17,983 nucleotides of DNA from an uncultured Lachnospiraceae bacterium (GTDB lineage: Bacteria; Bacillota; Clostridia; Lachnospirales; Lachnospiraceae): assembly GCA_910576895.1 (NCBI GenBank), contig CAJTJZ010000060.1, positions 1 to 17,983 of the forward strand, given 5' to 3'. Both the position numbers and the translations under genes were made by a program. Within the stretch, counting starts at the first letter, position 1; every line of letters begins with the position of its first letter. A model generated the notes under the pieces. That model searched no databases, had not been told where the DNA came from, and saw nothing but the letters and a program-made list of their open reading frames with translations. Shown piece after piece: positions 1-6,503 of this stretch.

Positions 1-178
1 CTTTACCCTTTTGACTTCCTGTCCACCATGCAGTTCCTGTCAATGTTTCTGATTCATCTTCCGCCGCCTCTACTACAATTGACATTCCATTCATCATATT
101 AATAGATGATATTCCTGTAATTGCCGTAGTAGCTGCCGTAAAACATGCAATCGCTTTGATTAAACTACTTTTTCTCAT
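1..178 (-). CDS. Secreted protein with signal peptide, 5' end only
   Basis: Only the first 59 codons lie in the window; the gene runs off the left edge. The ATG at 178 is preceded by a purine-rich ribosome binding site (AAGGGAG and AAGGAAG). The protein begins MRKSSLIK and continues with a hydrophobic, Ala/Thr/Ile-rich stretch to about residue 38. It then reads VVEAAEDESE, which looks like a Sec signal peptide cut near VEA/AED. The mature part starts acidic and then reads LTGTAWWTGSQKGK. The aromatic-rich TAWWTG stretch is reminiscent of the start of extracellular carbohydrate-binding folds, but too little is visible to assign a family. A substrate-binding or enzymatic wall or secreted protein is possible. 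Secretion is well supported; function is unknown. Confidence 0.75.
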   Translation of the reverse strand, partial: MRKSSLIKAIACFTAATTAITGISSINMMNGMSIVVEAAEDESETLTGTAWWTGSQKGK

Positions 179-293
179 TCTTCCTTATTCTCCCTTCTTA
201 AATTATATAGTTTTACTAGTTTCTCCACACAAAAATACATTTTCTTTATTATTTTTTCACTATAAAATAATTTAGAAAATATATATTAATTAT

Positions 294-323
294 ATAATAT
301 AACAATTTTTACTAAATTGTCAA
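294..323 (-). promoter_or_regulatory. Promoter of the secreted-protein gene, with inverted repeat
   Basis: On the minus strand a perfect -35 TTGACA (318-323) is followed after 18 nt by TATTAT (294-299). This leaves a leader of roughly 110 nt before the ATG at 178. A 7-bp inverted repeat, ACAATTT-N5-AAATTGT (302-320), fills the spacer and touches the -35, a position where a repressor would block polymerase. The promoter elements are seen; the operator role is inference. Confidence 0.6.
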
Positions 324-469
324 TCTATTTTTTTACTTTTAGAGCAAATTTGTGGCAAATTTTTATTTATATATCTTTAAAAAATAAAATTAAAATTTTT
401 GTTTTTAATATTTTATTTTAAAATAAGGAAAATACTATTTTTGAACAGAAATAGAAAATTTTTGATTAA

Positions 470-500
470 AATATTACAAAACCACTATATTTAATAGTGG
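470..500 (-). terminator. Intrinsic terminator, minus-strand direction
   Basis: Read on the minus strand, CCACTAT (500-494), loop TAAAT, ATAGTGG (488-482) forms a perfect 7-bp stem. It is followed by TTTTGTAATATTTT. The nearest upstream gene on this strand ends at 824, about 320 nt away. The terminator could therefore end that transcript late, or end a non-coding transcript from the repeat region at 569-753. Confidence 0.55.
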
Positions 501-568
501 CTCTATAACAAATTATTTCCAAGACATTTATAGTTATTTCTTTTGTTTAGCACAATTCAGTGACATTC

Positions 569-753
569 TCCCCGCCTATAGACTTAACTTAGCCCATATT
601 TTTGAAAATGCACAAAAATCCAAAAATATTGCAATCAATAAGATCTGAAAAACATTTTAATTCAATTTTTAGAAACTATTTTTAAATTGTGTACTATGCA
701 ATATCACAATGAGTTTTAAGGTAGGGGATCAAGTTAAGACTTAGAGATGGGGA
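569..753. repeat. Long imperfect nested inverted repeat, possible MITE or structured RNA
   Basis: The outer arms are 569-595 and 725-753. The core CTTAACTT (583-590) pairs with AAGTTAAG (731-738), CCC (593-595) with GGG (725-727), and TCCCC (569-573) with GGGGA (749-753), with a few mismatches and bulges. Inside, ATATTGCA pairs with TGCAATAT, and near the centre CAATTT pairs with AAATTG. The whole element can thus fold into one long rod. There is no significant ORF. It may be a small non-autonomous transposable element or a non-coding RNA. The pairing is seen; the identity is not known. Confidence 0.5.
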
Positions 754-823
754 CTTCTTACTACAAAAAGTTAAAATTATAGTTATAAATAGACCTTAAT
801 CCAAATGTTTTTCTATCTATTCT

Positions 824-2581
824 TTAATTTCTTTTTCCTCTTTCCTGTTTTTCTAAAAGTGCAAAAAATTCATCTTCTGGCATTGGCTTTGCATAATAAT
901 ATCCCTGAACTTGATCGCAGCCCATACTTTGCAGTTGCTGAATTTGTTCTTTTGTTTCCACACCCTCTGCCAACAGACCCAAATGAAGTTTATTTGCCAT
1001 AGAAACTACTTGTTCTAATATTAACCTTCCTTTGCCAGATAACATCATATTTTCCATAAATTTCTTATCTAACTTTATAACGTCAAATGGCGTTTCTAAA
1101 AGAATATTTAAAGAAGAATAACCACTTCCAAAATCATCCATTAAAAGAGTAAATCCTTCTTCTTTTAATTGTAATGCTTTTAAACTAATTTGCTGATCAT
1201 TTGCCGTTTCTGTTATTTCTAGTTCTAATAATTCCTTTGGAATACCATTACTTTTTATCATATCAGAAAGTACCTGAATACATTCATTGTCTCGCAAATG
1301 AATCCTTGATACATTAACAGAAACTGGACAGGACAAAATACCTGCATCTTTACATCTTTTAATAAAATGGCATGCTTCTGCCCATATATAATAATCTACT
1401 TTTTTAATAAATCCATTTTCTTCAATAATTGGAATAAATTGATCTGGATAAATCATTCCCCGCTCTGGATGATACCATCTCACTAATGCTTCTGCTCCAA
1501 TAATTTCATTCTTTGTAATACTATATTTTGGCTGCAAATACATTAAAAACTGTCGTTCTGTAATCGCAGTTTGCATATTTTCTTCAATAAACTTTCTATT
1601 ATATAAGGATTCTTTAAACTGCTCTTTATAAAATAAAATATTTGTTAATATATTGTCTTTTGCAGCTTTTCTTGCCATAGCCGCCCGATCTTCCATCTGT
1701 CGAAATTCCATCTGTTTATCTTCTACTGTATACACACCATAAGATATTTGAAGCTTTACATCTTTAAAATAACTGATTTTAGCATCTAATTGATAAATAA
1801 ATTCCACTAGTTCACTTTCTTTATCATATTCCCTAACTATCATAAAAACATCACTACGAAGATTAATAAAATATTGATTTTCACAGCATAATTCCTCTAC
1901 CTGCTTTTTAATAAAATCCAATACTTGATCTCCAAATTTTTCACCATATAAGTCATTAATAATTTTAAATTTCCGAATATCAAACTGAATAAATCCAATT
2001 CCTCTGGAAGAAGATATTAAAAGATTATTGACATCTCTCCGAAAGCGGCGAAGTCTTGTAATACCTTTGAGCACCACTTTCATTTCATCACTTTCCGGAA
2101 TGTCTTCTAAATTAATTGCACTTTCTGTAACATCTTTCAGATAATTTTCTAACATATCCTCCAATATTTCAATGCTAATATTCATTGCTTTTGGACATTT
2201 TTTTAAAATCAGCCCTTCTTTGCGAATAATTGCCATCTCCTGTGGTTTTGAAATATCTTTTCCTAAAATATCTCTGCAATTTATCATATGATCCATTTTT
2301 TCTGTAAAACGTTTTATAAACTCATCTGTTTTTTGATTACAATATATTTCCTGTTCCTTATCTTGTGTATCATAAAATCCCAAAGCCATTCCTAGTACCA
2401 ACATAGCTGCTGTAATGCAGCCGCAAGTTCCGCCTTGCCGCATCCCTCCCCCAAAACAGGTACTAATTTTAAATGCTGTTTTTAAATCTAATCCAAAATC
2501 ATCTGCAAACGCCCCAAATAATGACTGTGAACAATGATACTGCTGCTGTAAAAGCTGTTCCGCCTTTTCCTTATGTGTCAT
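824..2581 (-). CDS. C_GCAxxG_C_C domain - degenerate GGDEF - EAL phosphodiesterase fusion
   Basis: 585 aa. The ATG at 2581 is chosen because GAGAGGG lies just upstream and the protein then begins directly with its first domain; an in-frame ATG at 2653 would add 24 unrelated residues. Residues 6-145 match the C_GCAxxG_C_C family of putative redox or metal-binding proteins, with Cys17, Cys42 in CFGGGMRQGG, CGC at 53-55, Cys102 and Cys129. Residues about 195-310 are a GGDEF domain with FDIRKFKIINDLYG, but its signature is LRSDVF, so cyclase activity is unlikely. Residues 330-575 are EAL with apparently all catalytic positions: EALVRW (364), NVS (423), ELEITET (453-459), MDDFGSGYSSL (481-491), IKLDKKF (502-508), AEGVET (538-543) and QGYYYAKP (559-566). 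No membrane segment is seen. Predicted role: cytosolic c-di-GMP hydrolysis tuned by a cysteine-rich sensory domain. The gene stands alone. Confidence 0.9.
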   Translation of the reverse strand: MTHKEKAEQLLQQQYHCSQSLFGAFADDFGLDLKTAFKISTCFGGGMRQGGTCGCITAAMLVLGMALGFYDTQDKEQEIYCNQKTDEFIKRFTEKMDHMINCRDILGKDISKPQEMAIIRKEGLILKKCPKAMNISIEILEDMLENYLKDVTESAINLEDIPESDEMKVVLKGITRLRRFRRDVNNLLISSSRGIGFIQFDIRKFKIINDLYGEKFGDQVLDFIKKQVEELCCENQYFINLRSDVFMIVREYDKESELVEFIYQLDAKISYFKDVKLQISYGVYTVEDKQMEFRQMEDRAAMARKAAKDNILTNILFYKEQFKESLYNRKFIEENMQTAITERQFLMYLQPKYSITKNEIIGAEALVRWYHPERGMIYPDQFIPIIEENGFIKKVDYYIWAEACHFIKRCKDAGILSCPVSVNVSRIHLRDNECIQVLSDMIKSNGIPKELLELEITETANDQQISLKALQLKEEGFTLLMDDFGSGYSSLNILLETPFDVIKLDKKFMENMMLSGKGRLILEQVVSMANKLHLGLLAEGVETKEQIQQLQSMGCDQVQGYYYAKPMPEDEFFALLEKQERGKRN

Positions 2582-2692
2582 AAAACACCCTCTCTTTCTT
2601 ATTGCCAACAATAAAAGTATACCAGATCTTTTCCTTTCTTTCCCAAATCCCAATCATTTATTCTTTATTTCTTCTAATTCTCCAATAAAAAT

Positions 2693-2721
2693 ATCATATC
2701 ATTATTATTTTTTTTAGTCAA
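2693..2721 (-). promoter_or_regulatory. Promoter of the EAL fusion gene
   Basis: On the minus strand TTGACT (2716-2721) and TATGAT (2693-2698) are separated by 17 nt. A perfect 10-bp palindrome, TATGGCCATA (2732-2741), lies just upstream of the -35 and could bind an activator. A second candidate, an extended -10 TGGTATACT (hexamer at 2616-2621), lies nearer the ATG at 2581. Which one is used cannot be told from sequence. Confidence 0.55.
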
Positions 2722-2737
2722 TGAAAAAACCTATGGC

Positions 2738-2783
2738 CATAAAAATAAACAAATAAATGGAAACTACCTTTTTGTTTTTTATG
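2738..2783 (-). terminator. Weak AT-rich stem after the ParB/Srx gene
   Basis: On the minus strand CATAAAAAACAAA (2783-2771) can pair with TTTGTTTATTTTTATG (2753-2738), with a small bulge. The pairs are nearly all A-T. It is in the right place to end the IbrA/IbrB-like transcript, but it is a poor terminator by strength and overlaps the palindrome upstream of the next promoter. Confidence 0.3.
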
Positions 2784-2814
2784 ATCTACAAATTTATTAG
2801 TCACATCCAATATA

Positions 2815-3360
2815 TCATTCTTCTATTCTTTCTATTTTTTCCATTTCTTCTACTGGCCTCCACGCCTTTCCAAATTTTGTTTCTTTAAATAGTGCCGCAA
2901 GACCCGTTATCTGTTTTAACCGCAAAATTTCATCTTTATCCATACCAAGATGTCTTGATATCCAAGCATCGGAACGCCCAAGTTCATGCAATTCCTTTAC
3001 AATATTGCTCATTAAGTCTACATCATGACTTCCTCTTGCCCTATTATGACGAATGGTGCTTGCCATTCTCTGATCAAATGACTTATCAATTAAGGAAACA
3101 GGCAACATTCCACGTTCTCGTTCATAAATATCAGAATGTTCTAACATCACACGATAACGATGAAAGCCATCTACAATTACATAATTATCTTCTTCTTTTT
3201 GGTAATAGCACACAATCGGCATTGTATATCCATCAATTTTAATGCTTTCATATAAAAGCTTCATTTCTGGCGGTGCTACCGTATTTGGATTATAAGTATT
3301 TGGCTTTATTTTTTCTATTGGGACGGAAATTACATTATAAACCGGACTTTTATATACCAT
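2815..3360 (-). CDS. ParB/Srx-fold protein, IbrB-like
   Basis: 181 aa. The N-terminal half carries the ParB/sulfiredoxin-type nucleotide-binding fold: IEKIKPNTYNPN (about 16-27), LYESIKIDG (about 36-44), the signature VDGFHRYRV (about 63-71) and TIRHNRARGSH. The second half reads as a short helix-turn-helix-like region (RSDAWISRHLGMDKDEILRL). This is the architecture of IbrB, known in E. coli as a co-activator of immunoglobulin-binding eib genes carried on prophages. The ATG overlaps the last 11 nt of the upstream PP-loop gene, so the two are translated together and probably act together. The family match is good. The biochemical activity is unknown: a nucleotide-dependent DNA-binding or modifying role is inference. 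No phage genes are nearby. Confidence 0.85.
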   Translation of the reverse strand: MVYKSPVYNVISVPIEKIKPNTYNPNTVAPPEMKLLYESIKIDGYTMPIVCYYQKEEDNYVIVDGFHRYRVMLEHSDIYERERGMLPVSLIDKSFDQRMASTIRHNRARGSHDVDLMSNIVKELHELGRSDAWISRHLGMDKDEILRLKQITGLAALFKETKFGKAWRPVEEMEKIERIEE

Positions 3361-4681
3361 AATCCATCTCCTCTATACTTTTATATTTATAACGTATAAT
3401 ATCAATACGCTCTTTTTGCTGCCTTGTCATTGCAAATCCCATCATTCGACAAATATGATCATTTTTTAAAATACAATAACACATCCTTTTCCAACTTGGA
3501 ATATCTCTTGTTGTTTTAATATCATCAGTATCATCTGGTATTTTTTGAAGAAAGATAACTCTAGACTTTCTATTTAATGTATAATTAGAAATCCCATTTC
3601 TGCGAATTTTATATCCATGTTCCTTTAATTCCTGAATGGTTTCTTCATCTAATCCACCACCAGTTTTATGCCAAAACTGCATGGAAGTATTAAATTTCTT
3701 TGCATAATTATTTCTAAGTGTTGCTGGCAAAGTATCCAATAGAAATAAAGTATATGATTTCCAAGTATGTCCCTCTGGCAAAGTTGCATTTCGATATGCC
3801 ATTGCCTTTGTTCTTCCATAAATACTTGTAAAATTTGCACCTTGTACTCTGCCAACAAGTTTTACCCAAATTGCTGGATCAATGACACGATATAAATTAA
3901 GTGCATCTTTAGAATAATCATTAAATGGAGAAGCTACCCGCATTTGAGAAACTTTTAGTCCAGCCATATAATAAAGATCATATAAATGATTATAATCATA
4001 ATGAAAGACATAATTTGCATGCCAAATATCTTCTACTGACCAATCATATAATGGTGAAGCACACCAAACATCTTTAAACTGTTTGCTAATCCAGCATTCT
4101 CCTTGATACCCATATTTCTTATTTAAAAAACCACTATACCGTTGTAAAGACTCTTCCGCCCGCATTCCAAGCAAACAAACTGTTTTTCCATTTCCATGAG
4201 CCATTCGATACCAACGTCCAAATTGACGGGCAAGATCTTCTTGATGCATTCGATAATGATACGTTGTAATTGGATTATTTTCCAGATGAATCACATATTC
4301 TTTCTTTGGCATTTCTCTAACCCAAGCTTCTTTTTTTCTGTCATCCCAAGGATACCAATACATTTCATAATTGCTGACTGCTGTTCTTGTTGCCATAGGA
4401 AGGCAAACCCAATAAGGCTCTACTTCTTCTTTAATTCTTTCAAATGTTCTTTCCACATATTCAGAAGTAACTGTATATTGTGCCTCAAAATCCTGATGAA
4501 AAACACCAATTTTTTTCTTTGGATAATATTTTCTCTGGAAATCCAATACAAGATTTAAAAGCAGACCACTATCCTTTCCCCCTGAAAAAGAAACATAAAT
4601 ATGATCAAATTCTTGAAAGATAAATTCTAGTCGCCCCTGCAATGCTTCAAATACATTTCGCTCTAAATATTCCCGAATCAT
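3350..4681 (-). CDS. PAPS-reductase-family PP-loop protein with DUF3440, IbrA-like
   Basis: 443 aa from the ATG at 4681; an in-frame TTG at 4693 would add four residues. No close ribosome binding site is visible at either. The N-terminus carries the PP-loop SFSGGKDSG (31-39) that binds ATP in the phosphoadenosine phosphosulfate reductase / ATP-pyrophosphatase superfamily. It continues with a long C-terminal region of DUF3440 type (for example SFNDYSKDALNLYRVIDP-like composition, here beginning SPFNDYSKDA). Length and layout match IbrA, which pairs with IbrB. PP-loop enzymes of this group activate a substrate by adenylation, and DndC of the phosphorothioate DNA system is a distant relative. 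The ParB-fold partner overlaps the 3' end. A role in regulation or nucleic-acid modification is plausible but unproven. The gene is divergent from an aldo/keto reductase and has a leader of about 150 nt. Confidence 0.85.
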   Translation of the reverse strand: MIREYLERNVFEALQGRLEFIFQEFDHIYVSFSGGKDSGLLLNLVLDFQRKYYPKKKIGVFHQDFEAQYTVTSEYVERTFERIKEEVEPYWVCLPMATRTAVSNYEMYWYPWDDRKKEAWVREMPKKEYVIHLENNPITTYHYRMHQEDLARQFGRWYRMAHGNGKTVCLLGMRAEESLQRYSGFLNKKYGYQGECWISKQFKDVWCASPLYDWSVEDIWHANYVFHYDYNHLYDLYYMAGLKVSQMRVASPFNDYSKDALNLYRVIDPAIWVKLVGRVQGANFTSIYGRTKAMAYRNATLPEGHTWKSYTLFLLDTLPATLRNNYAKKFNTSMQFWHKTGGGLDEETIQELKEHGYKIRRNGISNYTLNRKSRVIFLQKIPDDTDDIKTTRDIPSWKRMCYCILKNDHICRMMGFAMTRQQKERIDIIRYKYKSIEEMDYGI

Positions 4682-4836
4682 AACAAACCGCAAGCAACTC
4701 TTGTTTTGCTTTTCTGCGTTTTCTCCTTTCTAAATATTTTTTCCTATATAAATGACTTGCCCCATGGATGGTTTTACCCAATCTTAATGTGACAAGCCAA
4801 AGAAATTTACCAAATATTGGAAATTTTATCGTAAAT

Positions 4837-4865
4837 AATTTATCATATAAACTGCCAAAAGTCAA
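4837..4865 (-). promoter_or_regulatory. Promoter of the IbrA/IbrB-like operon
   Basis: On the minus strand TTGACT (4860-4865) is followed after 17 nt by TAAATT (4837-4842). The start would fall near 4830, giving a leader of about 150 nt before the ATG at 4681. The leader can pair GGCTTG with CAAGTC and contains a GGAG about 40 nt before the ATG, too far to serve it in linear form. Confidence 0.5.
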
Positions 4866-4907
4866 CAAAATGCGACAGGAATTGAAAATATCATTTTAAA
4901 AAAACTC

Positions 4908-4938
4908 TTGACTTAAACCATACTTTATCTCTTATAAT
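4908..4938 (+). promoter_or_regulatory. Promoter of the aldo/keto reductase gene
   Basis: TTGACT (4908-4913) and TATAAT (4933-4938) lie 19 nt apart, slightly long, but both hexamers are near consensus. The start would be around 4945, giving a short leader with GGGAGG (4978-4983) 7 nt before the ATG. The promoter is back-to-back with that of the divergent IbrA-like gene. Confidence 0.6.
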
Positions 4939-4990
4939 AAAAATAGGAATCTATTCAAAGGGATTTTATTAAATAATGGGAGGTATTATT

Positions 4991-5965
4991 ATGAATTACA
5001 GAAATTTAGGAAAATGGGGCTTAAAAGTTAGCGAAGTTGCTCTTGGTAGCTGGATGACAAATCTCGCTGGTTCAAATGCTGTTACAATTGCAAGAGATTG
5101 TTTAAGACTTGGCTATCAAAATGGAATTAATTTTTTTGATTGTGCTGATGCTTACAGTGGTGGTCAGGCAGAAATATTTCTTGGAAATGTATTAAGAGAT
5201 TTTCGCAGAAGTTCTTATGTTGTTTCTAGTAAAGTCTTTTTCCCAATGGGTTCTGGTCCAAATGAATGGGGACTTTCCAGAAAACATATTATAGAGCAGC
5301 TTGATCAGTCATTGAAAAATATGCGGTTAGACTATCTTGATCTTTATTTCTGCCATCGCTTTGATCCAACAACACCAATGGAAGAAACGCTACAAACATT
5401 AAGTGATATGGTAGAAAAAGGAAAGATTTTATATTATGGTGTCAGTGAATGGAGTCCTGTACAAATTACAAAGGCACTTCATATTGTAAAAGAAATGAAT
5501 TTACGTCCCCTATCTGTTATCCAACCACAATATAATATGATGGATCGCTATATTGAGGACGAAATTATGGGAATTTGTGAAGAACATGGCGTTGGAATTG
5601 TTACTTTTTCCCCACTATCGCAAGGACTTTTAACAGGAAAATATAGAAAAGGAATGCCAATTCCAGAAGGTTCTCGTGCAACTCACCAAGCAGATAAACA
5701 AATTAATCATATGCTCACAGAAGAAAATTTAGAAAAAGTAGAAAAACTAATAAAAATTGCAGAAGAACTTCATACAAATCTTTCTATCCTCGCACTTGCT
5801 TGGAATTTAAGAAAACCTGTTATCAGCAGCGTTATTACTGGTGCATCAAAAACATCACAACTTGAAAATAATTTGGCAGCAAGCGGTTTCCATATTCCAG
5901 AAGATGCCTTGAATGAAATTGAAGCTATATTAGATTATCACCCATTTGTAAGACATATAGGATAA
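4991..5965 (+). CDS. Aldo/keto reductase, Kv-beta-like
   Basis: 324 aa. The ATG at 4991 follows GGGAGG with ideal spacing; an ATG at 4976 overlaps that ribosome binding site and is rejected. It is a TIM-barrel NADPH-dependent oxidoreductase of the aldo/keto reductase superfamily. The catalytic tetrad is visible as Asp50 and Tyr55 (NFFDCADAYS), Lys81 (VVSSKVF) and His122 (YFCHRFD). Cofactor-binding segments are QPQYNMMDR, FSPLSQGLLTGKY and SVITGASKTSQLENNLAA near the C-terminus. The last two are typical of the Kv-channel-beta-like (AKR6-type) branch. The family is full length. The substrate is unknown; such enzymes usually reduce small aldehydes or ketones. It is a single-gene transcript, ended by the hairpins at 5984-6088. 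Confidence 0.93.
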   Translation: MNYRNLGKWGLKVSEVALGSWMTNLAGSNAVTIARDCLRLGYQNGINFFDCADAYSGGQAEIFLGNVLRDFRRSSYVVSSKVFFPMGSGPNEWGLSRKHIIEQLDQSLKNMRLDYLDLYFCHRFDPTTPMEETLQTLSDMVEKGKILYYGVSEWSPVQITKALHIVKEMNLRPLSVIQPQYNMMDRYIEDEIMGICEEHGVGIVTFSPLSQGLLTGKYRKGMPIPEGSRATHQADKQINHMLTEENLEKVEKLIKIAEELHTNLSILALAWNLRKPVISSVITGASKTSQLENNLAASGFHIPEDALNEIEAILDYHPFVRHIG

Positions 5966-5983
5966 AAAGCTAGATTTTATAAT

Positions 5984-6044
5984 AAGGGTCATGTTTGCTT
6001 TACAAATATGACTCTTGTCATGTTTGCTTTATAAACATGACAAG
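5984..6044. repeat. Two tandem hairpins sharing a duplicated 15-mer
   Basis: Hairpin one: 5984-5997 pairs with 6003-6016 (14 bp with two G-U). Hairpin two: CTTGTCATGTTT (6014-6025) pairs perfectly with AAACATGACAAG (6033-6044). The 15-mer GTCATGTTTGCTTTA occurs identically at 5988 and 6017, so the second hairpin is a duplicate of the first 29 nt away. They lie immediately downstream of the aldo/keto reductase stop codon. Confidence 0.75.
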
Positions 6045-6088
6045 GGACAAGAAGTATTTACAATAAAGAATAATACTCTGTCCCTTTT
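6042..6088 (+). terminator. Intrinsic terminator of the aldo/keto reductase, possibly bidirectional
   Basis: AAGGGACA (6042-6049) pairs with TGTCCCTT (6079-6086) and is followed by more T residues. Inside it AGTATT (6053-6058) pairs with AATACT (6072-6077). On the minus strand AAAAGGGACA starts the same stem, so it may also end the convergent small gene at 6097. Confidence 0.7.
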
Positions 6089-6096
6089 ACTTACTT

Positions 6097-6360
6097 TTAT
6101 CGAAGTTCATCAAAAATCGGTTGTTCTATAAATCCCAGTTCCATTGCTCGTTTTCCATAACAACAGGAAATTCTTCCAAATCCACTTTTCTTTGTTGAAA
6201 CTTCCTTTTGCCTTTCCTTTGCTTTTGCTGTTTCAAAAACTCGTTCAAATTCACGTTCTTTTGATTGTTCGCTGCCGTTCTTTTGTATCCCTGCAATTGC
6301 TGCAACTTGCTGTATTGAAAGTATAGAATGGATTCTATTAATGGATACTGCGACAACCAC
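6097..6360 (-). CDS. Small hypothetical protein, probable motility-regulon member
   Basis: 87 aa from a GTG at 6360. No ATG is available: an in-frame TAA lies just upstream, and the GGGG before the GTG is too close to be a normal ribosome binding site, so the start is uncertain. The protein has an Ile/Val-rich N-terminus (SINRIHSILSIQ), a charged helical centre (EREFERVFETAKAKERQKE) and a C-terminus SCCYGKRAMELGFIEQP. This layout, with INxIxS at the front and an F..V....K helix followed by a C-terminal C-Y-x-K-x-A motif, resembles small uncharacterised proteins of motile Lachnospiraceae as I recall them; this is memory, not a search. A sigma-D-type promoter lies about 70-90 nt upstream. The overlapping frame 6126-6356 is also open and cannot be fully excluded. 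Confidence 0.5.
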   Translation of the reverse strand: MVVAVSINRIHSILSIQQVAAIAGIQKNGSEQSKEREFERVFETAKAKERQKEVSTKKSGFGRISCCYGKRAMELGFIEQPIFDELR

Positions 6361-6430
6361 CCCTTTTCCGATTTATATATTATGTATTTATTAAGTCAAA
6401 TCCGACTTTTTTATTTTTCTATTATTATAT

Positions 6431-6458
6431 ATATCGGTCAAATTATAGGAATATTTTA
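6431..6458 (-). promoter_or_regulatory. Sigma-D (sigma-28) flagellar-type promoter candidate
   Basis: On the minus strand TAAA (6455-6458), a 16-nt spacer and ACCGATAT (6431-6438) match the Gram-positive sigma-D consensus TAAA-N14-16-GCCGATAT at all positions but one. It reads toward the small gene at 6097-6360. A sigma-A-type alternative, TTGACT-N16-TATAAA, lies closer but would leave almost no leader. Confidence 0.5.
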
Positions 6459-6503
6459 CTATAAACCATAAAACTTTCAATTTTGCACCAAATTACAATC
6501 TAT

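Noticed and set aside
805..1002. Plus-strand 65-codon frame at the end of the EAL gene
   Set aside because: It is antisense to the well-supported EAL domain and has no ribosome binding site.
4647..4868. Open frame of 73 codons overlapping the leader and start of the IbrA-like gene
   Set aside because: It starts only at a TTG that lies upstream of the predicted -10, has no ribosome binding site, and runs into the PP-loop gene in another frame.
6126..6356. Alternative 76-codon frame inside the small sigma-D-linked gene
   Set aside because: It needs a TTG start, and its composition is less protein-like than the 87-codon frame; kept as an alternative, not annotated.
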